Notes: a model not told the origin generated them from the letters alone. 64,000 nucleotides of DNA from Arabidopsis thaliana (GCF_000001735.4 NC_003070.9:25405971-25469970), one strand, 5' to 3'. Positions 11,015-23,400 are shown, counted from the stretch's first letter. Program-made: numbers and translations.

Positions 11015-11571
11015 TGTTGTTGTAGTTTTCGTCAGCTAAATCTTCTTCTTCTCGTCGTCGTTTCTCAGAACAGAGAGAGAGAGGAGTCGCAGATCGCGCG
11101 ATGAAGCCCTGGAGGATGTGTTATTGGGGAAGGATCTAGTGCGGAAAGATACACCTTACTACCGTAGATTGGATTGTCTTGTATAAATGCCACGTGTCGC
11201 TTTGACCATATAGATATCTCTTCCTCTACGGTTCCGGATAAATGAAATTTCATATTTTGGAGTCGGATTAGTCTTACGAACTTTTTTTTTTTCTACTTTT
11301 TATATCGAATCTAATTGGTAATTAAAAACTGTACAAATTTTTTAACTGTTAACTAGAGCTGTTAGCTTTATAGGAATAGAGCAAACTGTTATAAAGAATT
11401 ATACAATAAAATATATCACAGAGGATTGTGAAATCAAGCCTGGAATATCCAAAAATCTAACAATTGCCTTTCCATGTTCAGAATTGAATCAATTATTTAA
11501 ACGAAGCAACAACATAAATAAAATACAAACATATTATTATGGAGGTAAGAATAAAGTAACAGGGCTGTGAG
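11015..11571. other. Intergenic between the small protein gene and the SEO gene
   Basis: This holds the 5' leader of the small gene (CT-rich on the minus strand) and the 3' UTR of the SEO gene. No other feature was seen. Confidence 0.55.
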
Positions 11572-14129
11572 TTACTGATATGCAACAAACCTCTTCATTG
11601 GCCACTTACATTTCTCGCACGTGACAACTTTCATCGTCAACGCTTCTTCAAACGGAACAACCGCCGTGTGACTCAGTTCACACGGCTTCTCCGCCGCAAT
11701 CTCAATCGCCTCCGTAAAACCCAACCCCTTCGCATACTCTCCCCACCGCACAATCTTTCTCATCCTCTCCGTCATCTTCTCTCCATCAACCGTCTCCGCA
11801 GTTGATCCATTCCCAATGATTCCCCAACCTCTATGTTTCCCGTAATCGAAGTCGAGAAGGTTCCTAACTTCTTCAAAAACACGATCAGGTTTCGATGGTT
11901 CAATTACAATCCGCTTGAGTTTTGATCTTTCGATGCTTTCTAATCGGAGCCAGAAGAGCTGTTGCAATGTAGGACTGAACAAAATTGAGCTCTCTTCCAT
12001 GGCTCGCTCGTCTCGTCTCTGGTTGCTTAGGTAAATCAGCTCTAACTGGAACCCTAGGTTTTGAATTTTTCTCGCTAGTGACACAAATTCGTCAATCCAA
12101 TCCAAATTCTCGCTTCCGAATATGCAGATCTCTCTTCCTTCAAATGTAGGATGAATTCCATCAAGCAAGAGATTGATAGACCATCCATGTTCTTTCCAAA
12201 GCTCATCTTCTCTAGAAACTGAGAATGGATATGCTTTAACACCCCAAATCAACACCATATCCATGGCATTCATGTTGACGAACCTCCCGTTAGAATCGAT
12301 AACAACCAACATTGCTTCGTTATCTTTATAATGCCATTCTTGTTTGAAAAAGTTGAGTATTGTGGAGCTCATCAACCATGGTTGCCTTACTGAGATCCAT
12401 GGTAAGGAATTGGAGTAGAAATCGAAGATTTCTTTCTCTTCGTCTGTCCATTTTTGGGATGATGGTATTGGAACCCATATGATCTCGTAGTTTTGTTCTG
12501 TGTTGGTGTTAGATGGATGATCGTATAGCTGTTGGAGTAGGAAGAAAAGTGGCTCTACTGGTGGCTTTGATAATAGCAGTAGTGTTACCTTATCTTGTAC
12601 CTCAGTTATAGATATCTGCCATTGGGTGAATAAAGAATATTCAATGCTATTGCAATTTTGCAAAGATAAAAGAATCGGTCTATGTATCGTCATACGGAAT
12701 GTCGGAGCTCATCTTTATGTAAAGTTAAAGACGAGACATGAAAGAAACAATAAGAAGGAACATGGAAAAAGAAAAATAGATAGTTCTTTATACCTGTCTG
12801 GAGTATTGTTGAAGTGGCAAATCATCTTGTAGAGAAAAAAGTAGGTGGAGTACGTCTTGGTTGTCTTGATGAGTCTCTATGTTAATGTTTCTAAGCCTTT
12901 GATTGATTTCTTCCTCTTTAGATATAACAACAGAGGAGCAATATCAGAGATCGAGTTTTGCTTTTAGTAGAAAGTTGTGATTATGGAACTTAACATCAGA
13001 AGATTTGAAAGTTACCTATTTGTGTGCTGCAATCTTCTACCTGCTTGTTGAGGCGGGTGTGTATGTTCAGCAACTGATATCCCAAACTAGACAGTTCTCC
13101 TGCTGCTCTCCTTGATTCAATTGAAAGTTCCGCTGCTGTTTTCCTTGATTTTTTTGCCTACGTATTTCAGAGAATTCCTAGTCATGAGAAAACTCAATGT
13201 TGACTGCTAATATGCTGGAAACAATTTCTGTGTGTCTGGTTCTTCATTTTGCAGAGAAGATATAAGAAGGGTGAAAATTTGCACCTGCTGCGTTTGCTTG
13301 AAATAAGGGATCTGCTGCATGCATGTGAGTGCACTTTTGACAACCCGATAAGTAGTCAGATAGATGTTAGACAAGGTTTCTCCCAAAATGTTGTTGTCTA
13401 GCTTCGCTTGTTTAAATGGAATTTTTTCAAATTTGATGATGCATTTGGTTACATCCACCATGGCTTTAATGAGCAAGTTTAGAGACTCTAACCACGGTCT
13501 GAACTTGGTTCTCTCAATAGGCAACTGGTTGAGTTTTGCAATTGATGCTGCAACGGGATCACAGATGGCCAGATGAACTGGTAGCAATAGTCCTCCATAT
13601 GTTGCGGCAAGGACTCCTAGTACTAACACAGCTTTTGCATCCCATCTGTATTCCTTGAGAAGATCAAACAAAACCATTGTCCTTTTCCGGATCTCATTTT
13701 CCCCAGTACATGGACAAAGCATCTGCAACCTCAAGAGTTTCACAATTTCGGGTCTTTCAGAAAGAGTTTATTTGAGAAGAAAGGATGATCAGTTTACCTG
13801 AACGGAGATTCTGAAGATAGCGTATGGTAGTGTTTCCTTTGAGTCAAAAACTTCAATGGTGGTGATACAATTCTCTGTCAGAAGCGGTCTAGAAACCTGA
13901 AAGTTTAGTGGCATTGTTATTGGCCAGAATCAAGACAACTCTTTGAAGAATTGGACCCCAAGGGATGGATATAGCTCACATCATTTTGCAGAACAAAGCT
14001 TAAGATGGTTTCGACTTCTTGAAGCAGCATTTCGGAATCAAGCCAGCGACCGTCTGGATCATGGCTACGAAGTAGCTGCTCAACTATGATGTCTTCATTC
14101 AGAGCAGAGATGTCGCGTCGGAAATTCAT
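11572..14129 (-). CDS. SEOC: Sieve element occlusion protein, SEOc type
   Basis: Six exons (14129-13980, 13896-13798, 13722-13285, 13157-13016, 12915-12794 and 12615-11572) join in phase to about 664 residues. The N-terminus (MNFRRDISALNEDIIVEQLL...) matches the SEO N domain, including the helical block ATYGGLLLPVHLAICDPVA. The large last exon carries the SEO C domain, with EIIWVPIP, WISVRQPWL, DSNGRFVNMNA and the family's Cys pair near the end (VVTCEKCKWPMKRFV). SEO proteins are the P-proteins of phloem sieve tubes, forming filaments or forisomes that respond to wounding. The Arabidopsis c-type member has been doubted as an expressed gene. In this sequence I see no frameshift or stop, and every intron has canonical ends. 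The start is the first ATG, matching SEO N-termini. Confidence 0.9.
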
Positions 14130-15058
14130 GGTAAATGGTTGTTGTTCTAAAAAGACTCTACTTTGAATATGTATTTACTAAACACAAAACAGCTTTGTCT
14201 CTTTGGTTTGCGTGATAAAAATATTAGTAGGGTCCCTGAAACTAAAGATTGTTGAGCAATATGACTGGAATCTTATTCAAAGACTTGAAACATAGCTTTA
14301 TCTCTTTTTCAGATTTGAAAATCTACACATCTTATCACTGTGGTAATACTTTTCGTGATGAAAGACACACACTAGATTTATTCTGGGTAAGCAAATGAAT
14401 GAATGGAGAGGATCACCGCCCGGACTGCTTAACCGCATATACGTAAAACTAATACAAACTTGTGGAAGAGTAAGAAAGAATAGCAGACTCAGATTGGGAT
14501 CTTGTTCATTACTGAGGGAAGAAGACCAAGAAAAGTATATCGCATATATTCTTACAGTAAAAAGTGATCAGTTTGATAGAAACCTATAATAGCCTTTGTG
14601 TTTTTGCCATCTTTCGTTGACAGTTACATCAATTATGAATCTTTAACGACAGAGAATAGATACGACCCCATAAGATGTCAATTATGGAAGTTAAAGCAGG
14701 ACCATCTGGGCTACTGTGTTGAAGACTAGATGTTTCAAACAAGAAAGGTATATAGTAGTGTGTTGTTTGATACATATGTCATAGGACCATTCAAGATTCA
14801 AATTCTTTTAAGTAAAAATGTGTAACCGCAGAGAAAGGATCCTTTATTCACGAGAGAGTCTGCTGTGGTTTTTTCATGTGCAATGAGAATGCAAAATTGA
14901 CAACAGATTATCTACAAAACCTTTGAGAGGAACCGGTTATTCCCCTCAAAGTAAAAACAAATGTTAGGACACTGGTAAATGAGATCTAAGTTGGGATGGT
15001 GTTGGCTGTGAAAGATCTCAGACCACCTCGGGTTCCTTCAGTTCTTGAGAGACTTATC
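14130..15058. other. Intergenic between SEO gene and RGLG-type gene
   Basis: This is the promoter side of the SEO gene and the 3' UTR of the copine/RING gene. A 64-codon plus-strand frame near 14,395 has no family character. Nothing else was seen. Confidence 0.55.
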
Positions 15059-17267
15059 TTAATAAAGCTTGATACGAACCGAGATTGAGCTCCGGCAAAT
15101 GGGACACACATGGAGGTCTTCCCCACATCCAGCGCAAGTCTGATGAGCAAAATAAGAAAAACAAAGGAAAGTTAACGATTTTGATTCAAGTGCGATGCTT
15201 AGGTAACTCGGGAGTGGAAATGCACCTGATGACCACAATTGAAAGCCATGTTCTTTGCACTCACTAGACATACGGGGCAAAACTGTTGCTGTTTATCCAA
15301 CAAAAAGATGTGACGAGCAGCAAAAGATTATCAATGCATTGTTGTTTCTTTCTTTGTAAATCATACCTGGCTCTCGTTATGAGTAGTTGAAGGTGGTGTA
15401 GAGGAAACACCATTATCATATGGTTTGTTTTGAAAACTGGTTGATCGGGAAGTTCTTGGGCTGTTGCGCATAGATTGAGTAGCATAAGTTGGTGGTGGAA
15501 GCGCAATCCTGTCTGGACAATGTCCGGTTCTTTGTCTGCAAATTCGAAACAAGGAACGAAATTGGCGGTTATTGAGATCAATTCATAAATGCTGCAGTGA
15601 TGAACTCAAATATCTGAATTTACTTACCCAAGTAAGCCTAGTTCGAGGGTGGCTTTATACTGAGACGGGATCTCCATCAAGGCAGAAAGCGCGAATTCTG
15701 CCTCTTTTCTTGCTGGATCAATGTTCTTTGACATTATATCCGTGAAATTCACAAACTGAAAGGATTCAAATAGACAACAAAAACCTTTGAAATTGATACA
15801 TTTGCCAGGAAAAAGACAAGGGATCTATCTACACTATTGTAGAAACATGTTGATATTATTACCTGGAAATTGTCAAAGGCACGAGCGGGGATGTTGTCAT
15901 CAAACTGTCTCATGGTGTCCCAGGGACCATCTCCAACACCAACAAGAACTATAGACAAAGGATATTCACTGCAACAGAATCCACCACAAGTTAGAGAGAC
16001 ACAGTTTGAAATTGGATTTTCGTCAAAGGAAATAGTATTTATTACCTTGCTCTAACAATGGCATCAATAGTCTGCTGCTCTTGTGGACTGAATCCACCGT
16101 TATCTGTATCAACACTTCTTGTCACCTGTCATAGTTAAAAGCTCCAATGGTAACTATACAGTACACAAATGTCTGGGAATGATTATAACTAAACACAAAT
16201 AGATACAAGAAATACTTTCTCTAGTCGAATTAGGTTCCAATCTTTACCTGTCCATCAGCGATAATGAGAAGAACATGGTACTGGCCACCACTTTCTTCCA
16301 CAATTGTCATGGCCCTTTCGATGATAGGTGCAAAAGATGTCGGACCTGTAAGAGAAGCAGCAAACTATAAGGAAAAAGTACAGCAAGATTCAGAAGACAT
16401 GCAGAAGAAAAGGGATTATTCATCTCACTCAACCTGAGAGACGAAGCTGGGGAACAATCTCTCTGTAACACATGAGAACTTCTTCAAACCCGTTACAATA
16501 TGTATCATTGGGATTGAAACTGAAGACATCCTGATCATGAGTTGTAGCTGCATAGTCAAAGAGAAACCAACCTTAAAATCTATTCTAGACAGGAACTTAA
16601 CAGCTACATAAAAACAATCAGGGTTTGTACCATCTCCAAATCCATAACAGGGGATCAAATTATCCTCATCAAAAACCGATAAAGTCTTTCCAATGATGGA
16701 AATAGCTTGTTGATAAGGGTTTGGAGTAGTTCCAATGAAATGCAGACTCTTCCTACCAAATGATCTCGCCCCTAAATCAAATCACCCAAGTCAGCTTCCA
16801 GGTCAAAGAAACATATACTAAAACATTGAGATAAATTCTCTAACCTGTCCACTCGTTGCTCTTGGTGACATCTATACCAACAATGAGATTCGAGGACTCC
16901 AAACCGGCATGTGAAAGAGCAGCGGTAACCTAAAAGAAAAGAAATATCAACAAAACACCAATAGAGAGATTCACAAACCGACACAACGACCTAAGAGACA
17001 AACAAACAAAAACAAGAGTGATCATCAAACCTCATCAATGGAACGGTAGTTATCAGCAATCCGTGAATACTTCCTCTCAAGATTCTTCGGTGTTTGTCTC
17101 CCAGAATTATAGGATGAAACAGGAGACGCAGATGGATGGTTTGGTGTCTGATAATAGCTGCTCTGGTCCCAAGCAGACGAATAAGATGAGCTCCCAGACA
17201 CACTACGTTCATACCTACGACCACTTCCACCTCCTCTAGGTGACTCTTTAGAGCTACTTCCTCCCAT
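15059..17267 (-). CDS. RGLG5: RGLG-type RING E3 ubiquitin ligase with copine/vWA domain
   Basis: Eleven exons join in phase to 433 residues: 17267-17031, 16929-16845, 16771-16631, 16547-16434, 16345-16248, 16125-16046, 15968-15863, 15755-15628, 15535-15367, 15288-15226 and 15139-15059. The start MGGSSSKE is an N-myristoylation signal, and is why I chose the ATG at 17267 over an upstream in-frame ATG. A Ser/Gly/Tyr-rich linker follows, then the copine/vWA domain ([41 protein letters not shown]), a Pro/Ser-rich spacer and a C-terminal RING finger from about residue 390 (FCPVC...[11 protein letters not shown]...CPIC). RGLG proteins are plasma-membrane or endomembrane E3s acting in hormone and drought signalling, partly by turning over PP2C phosphatases. 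A 5' UTR intron is predicted at 17310-17711. Confidence 0.93.
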
Positions 17268-17309
17268 CCAAGACAACCAAACCCAAAACAAGATAAACAA
17301 AACAATCGC

Positions 17310-17711
17310 CTGCAACACTTCAAGCATATGTCAAAAAATCAGATTAAGCCAACAACAAAGTTCCCTTCTTATCAAAATCAAACACGCATATATAAATATG
17401 AGAGAGCTTATTGACTCTGAAACAGATCCAAAGTTTGGATTTTTTCATCAAAGTCTTCACCTTTTACATTGTTTAAACACGTTTGACTCGGTAAATTTCA
17501 CATTCATTGCCTAATAAACTAATATATATCAGTAAGTCGCTTTCAGGAGGATTATAGCATCGCCGTGAAATACAAGGAAATTCTCAAAGTTTTTCCGGCG
17601 AGAAATGATAAATTAAGGGAAGACCCAATTCGGAAAATTACAGGAAACAAGGGCTTTACGAGTTGACTGGTTCAAACTAATTGAGAGAGTCACAGAGAGA
17701 GAGAGACGTTA
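17310..17711 (-). other. Predicted 5' UTR intron of the RGLG gene
   Basis: On the minus strand a CAG|GTAAC donor at 17711 and a TTGCAG acceptor at 17310 fit a leader intron of about 400 bp, ending about 40 bp before the ATG. This would remove the hydrophobic upstream extension from the coding frame. Confidence 0.5.
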
Positions 17712-18739
17712 CCTGTAATCGAATCAGCCCAAGGATCTCTTGTGAAGTTGATTTTTTTAATTCACCAATTGTGACGTTTATATACGTATCCATTTCACAA
17801 AAACAAAACAAAAAATAAGGGAAGTAAACTTATAGTAATTAAAATTTTAGTTTGATAATTAAATTTTTGGGGGATCATATACCATAAGAAAAAAATTAAA
17901 ATAAAATTTTACAATTACAATCTATGCATATTTTTATCCTACCAAAAAAATCTATGCATATTTTTATACTTAATTTATTAATTTTATAAATATATATTTT
18001 TTAAATAAATTAAGATTTCTTGAAGATATGGAAAAACGAAATTGAAATATACAGTAGAAATATTATTTTATTTCTTACATGATTTTCAATAATTTATTTA
18101 TATTTATTATTTTCTTGCAAAAGATAAATTATCACATTTTCCTTTGTTTTTGTTAAAATTTTATCTTCCCCTGCATAAAAGATTTGACTAAATGCTAGAT
18201 ACAGTTCAATATATTACTATTAAGTTATATACTATCATCCAACAAGAAAAGTTGAACAGCAACTCCACAACCAAATAACCCAAGCTATGAACCTTAAGAA
18301 ATTTAGACATGAAAAGTTGATAAACACTTATATCTTTATTTTATTGTTAAACATATAATGATATAAATCAATACAATGTGTTAACTTCTCATTATATGTT
18401 ATTTAACACATTGTATTGTCACCACATATCTCTGTTTTCTTAGTTACGTTTTTTTGAGTTAATGATAACATCATAGATGTAAATGTTAAGTAGAAACAGT
18501 GTGTGACAGAGCATGATACAAAAAGTGTTTTATTTCAATATTTTACTTTTCTTAAAGTTCACATTTTTATTCTATAACACACAATACATAGATAGAGGCA
18601 CAAAGACTTGCAAGCACAAACGAAAGAAGAGGGAGAGATAACAAAGATATAAGAGAAGAAAAACACACCGAACTACAGAAGAAGAATTTTGTTAATCTCG
18701 AACCCATTTCGGTTCTTTGATCACGATAAGTGGATTTAC
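17712..18739. other. Intergenic, very AT-rich
   Basis: This contains the RGLG promoter and leader exon, a short duplicated CTATGCATATTTTTAT segment near 17,921 and 17,951, and the interleaved inverted repeat at 18349-18417. No gene was seen. Confidence 0.55.
18349..18417. repeat. Interleaved inverted repeats
   Basis: AACATATAATG at 18350-18360 pairs with CATTATATGTT at 18390-18400. AATACAATGTGTTAA at 18370-18384 pairs with TTAACACATTGTATT at 18403-18417. The two pairs overlap in the order A-B-A'-B', so they cannot form one nested hairpin. Confidence 0.8.
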
Positions 18740-19215
18740 GCTTTCATCAAAGATGCAGTTAGATTTTTGCCTAAAACCGCGTAAACCGAGCTCCATCCTG
18801 CCTGAGTAGGGTGAAGTACATCCCAGAAGAAAGTAGACTTAGGATCATCGCATAAGGTATAGTTCTTCTGACCTTTCTCGTCCACAACCCCACAAACACC
18901 TCCTCAACATTCTTTCAACGGAGTTTTAAACCGCGTACTCCCTACATTTCCATAACCAATCACACAATATATAAAAGCCTTGAAAATATGGATTTCAAGA
19001 ATGTTGTGTTTTACTTTTTCTTAACTGGAGTCTCTCCATTGTTCTTGAAAACGGTCAAGAAGGCGTTGTAGTAATCAATGAACATGAAAGTCGAATCCTT
19101 GGTCTCTTTGTTGAGCGTGGCCAGTAGTGTCTTCAACTTGTTGTTGTGATAGATCACTAGCCCGTTTACAGCTATAATGCAATCCTTGACTGTGGAGCCT
19201 TTGGAGATGAAGGGG
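18740..19215 (-). pseudogene. GDSL esterase/lipase, 3' fragment with in-frame stop
   Basis: The minus strand reads into two exon-like blocks. The first, about 19215-19020, gives TIPFISKGSTVKDC, LVIYHNNKLKTLLATLNKET and TFMFIDYYNAFLTVFKNNGE. The second, about 18945-18740, gives STRFKTPLKEC, stop, GGVCGVVDEKGQKNYTLCDD, then PKSTFFWDVLHPTQAGWSSV. This is the C-terminal half of a plant GDSL lipase, including the block V D-x-x-H-P-T. A TGA at 18906-18904 stands where the family has a second Cys. The donor between blocks is degenerate (CCAGTTAAG), and the N-terminal half with the GDSL serine is not found upstream. It is a dead fragment, from a different subfamily than FXG1 8 kb away. Confidence 0.75.
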
Positions 19216-20517
19216 ATAGTTAAATAATGTTATTTGGAATTTTCCATATACATAATGGAATCTTCTTAGTTTATTATCTACTATTTTAAGTGATCTAAAT
19301 TCTAAACACATTTCTATAGTGGGAAGTATACGAAACGAATTATTTAAGATATTTAATGGAAAAAAGTTTTAGAAACAAGTAAAAAATTGGTTTTGGTCAG
19401 TACACTCAAGTGTAGCCGTAAGCTATGACGACGAAATGAAAACAACTTTAAATTATTTCCCAAGCCTCTTTCCGACAGTATGGGGCTCTAAAAGTATATC
19501 ACTAATTCAGTAGTCGAATCGAATATGCCTTTGTTCTTTCCCTTTTAAATCCATAATTTATTTCTAAAATAATAAAAAGGAGATTGTCACTGGAGAAGCC
19601 GCCTCAAATGATGTCCATATCGCATCATAACATTTAACGTCACACGATAAAACAAAACATTTCGTATTTTGTTTTGCAATCTATTTAGTAATTGCATTAT
19701 TAGTAGTGGCCTATCTCTTTTGAAGTTGAAAGTCTCTAGTTGACTTGGTCGTATTTGTATCATTGTCACATATAAGTGAAAATTAAGATGGACATTTCCG
19801 ATATTATTAGCTAAATTAAATCATTCTAATTTTTTTTACCAGATATTCAAAATTCCAACTCATTTAGAGTTTCACGTTGGCATCCAAGTACTTGGATTAG
19901 CTTTCGACTAAACAAGAAATTTTACGTTTTTGCATAGATTATAAAATTAGTTTGAAAATTTGGTTCAAAAATTTCCTGATTAAAAGAATATAACGAAGCA
20001 TTTTATAATGATGACAATGATTCATAATTTTTGTAAGTGCTTCAGTTGCTACCTAACTCAAAGTCGCAACTTATATTCTAACAGTTTCATCATTTTAATT
20101 TTCTAAAAAAAAAAAAAAATCAAAGACCAAAAAATTCTAAATTAAACCTATAATAGTTTCCTTTAACCAAAAAAAAAAAACCTATACTAGTTTCAAGGCT
20201 CGTAGAGGAAGTTAGATTACTTACCATTTAAAAATCTACAATTTAAATATATAATTTTTTTAAAGTATTTTATAAAATAACATTACAAGATAGATCTTTT
20301 TTTTTTTGGTAAAAAATAAGATAGATTATATATAGATAGATCAATAAACATAAAAATAGTTTTGGCGCGTTATAGAAAGGCTCTATGCATCTAATCACTA
20401 TCCTCTCTCCGTCGCGTAGTTCAAGGAGTTCTCCTTTGATTATCCTTAAATATCTCTCTTCTCTCGTTTTCTTCTACCTCCTCCTCCCATTTCTTTTCAT
20501 TGCCCTTGTTACGGAAC
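19216..20517. other. Intergenic, AT-rich with homopolymer tracts
   Basis: No coding evidence was seen. A-rich and T-rich runs occur near 20,106, 20,170 and 20,298. The right end is the SUFE2 promoter and CT-rich leader. Confidence 0.55.
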
Positions 20518-21294
20518 ATGAACACTTCATCGTCCTTCAAGGCCCTTGCTTCTCCTCCTTTGATTTCTACCTCTAGACCAACAACAAAATCTTTCCCAAA
20601 CCCAAGATTCACTTCAAGATTCTCTCCTAAACCCATTACATGCATGCGCGATTCTCTTAATCTTGGCTCGAATCCAAAAGCTCCAAGCCCTTTTTCTTTG
20701 GCAACGGTTTCGGTTGATGCTCCTTTGGGAACAAAAACCTCCGACAAGCTTCGCATCCTCGTATCCGAGTTCCGGTCCTTAACCGAACCTATCGACCGTG
20801 TAAAACGTCTCTTAAACTACGCAGCAACTCTAGCCCCGCTCGATGAGTCGGCTCGCATCTCCGAGAACCGAGTCACGGGATGTACGACTCAAGTGTGGTT
20901 AGAGATAAAGATGGATGAGTTTGGGAGGATGAGGTTTAAAGCAGACAGTGATTCGGAGATCTCGAAAGGGTTTTGTTCTTGTCTTATCTGGATCCTAGAC
21001 GGTGCTAAGCCAGAGGAAGTGATGGGCGTGAGAAGCGAGGACTTGTCGGAGATGAACGTTGGGGTTCACGGCAAGGAACAGTCAAGGGTTAACACGTGGC
21101 ACAACGTGTTGATGAGTATGCAGAAACGGACCATGACTCTAGTTGCTACTGACGTGGCGCATCAAAGAGGACAAAGACCACCGCACCAACATGATCTCTT
21201 ATTTAAATACGTTAATGGAAGTTACATGGAATCTTCTAAGGTTCATGATTATTCCATTTCGTTGCTTCCTTTGTATTATGATTTTATTATATGA
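20518..21294 (+). CDS. SUFE2: SufE-like activator of plastid cysteine desulfurase
   Basis: This is an intronless gene of 258 residues. The first ~60 residues are Ser/Pro/Arg-rich with few acidic residues, as expected for a chloroplast transit peptide. The SufE domain follows, with KLRILVSEFRSLTEPIDRVK, LLNYAATLAPLDE and the conserved Cys at about residue 122 in ENRVTGCTTQVWLE. That Cys accepts persulfide sulfur from NFS2. The remainder (FKADSDSEISKGFCSCLIWI...) matches the SufE fold. SUFE2 feeds sulfur into iron-sulfur cluster assembly in plastids and is reported to be pollen-specific. The ATG at 20518 begins the recognised transit peptide; an in-frame TTG 18 bp upstream is not a start. A C-terminal tail after the SufE fold (HQHDLLFKYVNG...) is of unknown use. 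Confidence 0.93.
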   Translation: MNTSSSFKALASPPLISTSRPTTKSFPNPRFTSRFSPKPITCMRDSLNLGSNPKAPSPFSLATVSVDAPLGTKTSDKLRILVSEFRSLTEPIDRVKRLLNYAATLAPLDESARISENRVTGCTTQVWLEIKMDEFGRMRFKADSDSEISKGFCSCLIWILDGAKPEEVMGVRSEDLSEMNVGVHGKEQSRVNTWHNVLMSMQKRTMTLVATDVAHQRGQRPPHQHDLLFKYVNGSYMESSKVHDYSISLLPLYYDFII

Positions 21295-22845
21295 ATGTGT
21301 TTTTGGTGTGCTTTAGAATATTGTAACGCCTAATTTTGAACATAAATTCAAAGTTTGTGTTCTTTTGTATCTTGCAAAATCAAAGTTTTGAGGATAAGTT
21401 AAACACCATGATGTTAGCAAGAATTATTAGGACTGGTCCAATGTTTTCGGATACAGTGCCCCAAATCTAGAAAATTGGGTTCTTTTATACATTATCCAGA
21501 TTTTCTTTCTTATCAAGAATTTTCACTATAATTTTTTTTTAACTTTTTTTTTGTTAAAAAAGTCCACCAATAGTAATTAGTAAATACTAAAATGTCTTCG
21601 GATAGTGTCATACTGTCAAATAACTATAAATATTGACAAAGATCTAATAATCCGATTTTAAATTTGGAGATCTTAATATATAATTTTACTTGTTTTGTTT
21701 TTGTCGTAGGCCGAGTCTAAAACCATATACCATCTAGTAAGTTAAATATACCAAAAAGTCTGTTCAGTTTTGAAATTAGTCGGATGTTTAAGCAAATTCG
21801 AATACTCGATGTTAAATCTAAAAAAAAAAAAATTGTTTAGGTCTTTAAACATAAAATGGAAACGAGCTAATTCTAAATTAAAGCAATATCTTCCTTACGT
21901 GAAGTCTTATGTAAGAAGATTTTTAGTCGTTGGCTGATCATAACCGTCTATATTGCTAAAGTCAAGAACACCAACCCCCCCCCCATCGAATTTCTTAATC
22001 TTCAAGGATATTTGGTATTTCGATTTTCTTTCATTTAAGTATCACTAGCACTATGTGATGAGTTTAGATTATAACAATGAAAATGATTGCGGGACCAGAG
22101 ATGGGCCTCACAAGTCACAACTCACAAAAAGTGATCAATGTGATTTATATATTTATTAATTTATAAAAGTAATATTTGAGTTTAAATATCAATTCAGAAC
22201 TGGAAAATTTTTAATTTAACAAAATGTTAATTTCTGGAGGTTCAAACGTATTTTTAAATAATGTTTGTATTAAGTATTAAAATAACATTAATTTACAGCA
22301 TATCTTTTAATTTGGTATTGGATTTAAGAAAATATACAAATATCAATTACTTATATAATTTTTCATTGGTTAAAAACAAATATGACATCATCTATATATG
22401 GTAATTTTAGTGTTCCAACAAAAAAAAAAAGACTTCCATCTATATATGGTGAGTTGGTGTAACCGCTGAGGCGCTGACCACAAGGTCCACAACAATCAGT
22501 TCTAAAATAGGCTGGGTCCACAAGCAATTATTTTTCAAAAAGGTTATATTTTTTTCATTTTCTTTCTCCTATATCGAATAGGTGAAAGAAGGAATTCCCA
22601 AAAAATTTCTTATATATAGTTAAGTTTCTAAGTAAATATGTCAAGCCAATGTAAGATATTATTGTGTATAATACGAGTTAAATAACTTTCATGAATACTC
22701 AAATTTTGATTATATTATTGTGTAAATAAGAGTTTAGATATTGGTAAATAACTAAATATCAAATAAGGAGGTGAAAGGTTAACATTTAGCACCTAGGCGG
22801 CATTTTTGTTTGGGTTTTTAACAAACTAGAAAAACTAAATTTGTT

Positions 22846-23034
22846 GATTTTTAATGCTGTCACAATGAGGAGATGAGATACAAAAAGTATATGTTTAAGT
22901 TCAATAATAAATTTACAACTTTTATTAATTACAAATTATCGTAATATGTCACAATGATTTTTAATGCTGTCACAATGAGGTAATACATTATTTTCATTAT
23001 ACATATCGACTTTTATTAATTACAAATTATCGTA
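22846..23034 (+). repeat. Imperfect tandem duplication
   Basis: GATTTTTAATGCTGTCACAA recurs at 22846 and 22956. CTTTTATTAATTACAAATTA recurs at about 22919 and 23010. The two copies of a ~100 bp unit differ by small indels. Confidence 0.75.
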
Positions 23035-23089
23035 CACATAAGTACATAACTTAATGTACGCATTACGGATATGCATTCAAAATCTCTTA

Positions 23090-23096
<7 letters not shown>

Positions 23097-23130
<34 letters not shown>

Positions 23131-23400
23131 GGTAAACATGTGAAGATTTCATACCAATTTTCAGTTTTTTACAGAATACAGAGGCTTAAACAAAGAAGAC
23201 AGAAGACCAAAATCTACAAACGTACGACATAACAAAAGAACACTGCAAAACAAGAGTAAAACAAAAGAAGTAGCATAAGTTGGAGTAAGAGGAATCCCAA
23301 TTCAATCAGAAATGCCGCGAGTCTTCCGCACCCGAGAGAACGCCCAAATACTCTGACGATGCGGGCATACAGCTTTTCCAAACGCAAAGATCATCTTTCA
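23097..23400 (-). mobile_element. Probable poly(A)-tailed retroposed sequence
   Basis: A run of about 33 T at 23097-23129 is followed by non-AT-rich sequence with a GC content unlike the flanks (CCGCGAGTCTTCCGCACCCG). Read on the minus strand this is a sequence ending in a long poly(A) tail, the mark of an L1-type insertion (LINE, SINE or processed transcript). I could not identify the parent. A minus-strand frame (DDLCVWKSCMPASSEYLGVL) is short and ends in a stop. No target-site duplication was found by eye. Confidence 0.5.

Noticed and set aside
15863-15968. Apparent frameshift in RGLG exon 7
   Set aside because: Rechecking the bases at the line junction near 15960 gave a clean in-phase exon of 106 bp.
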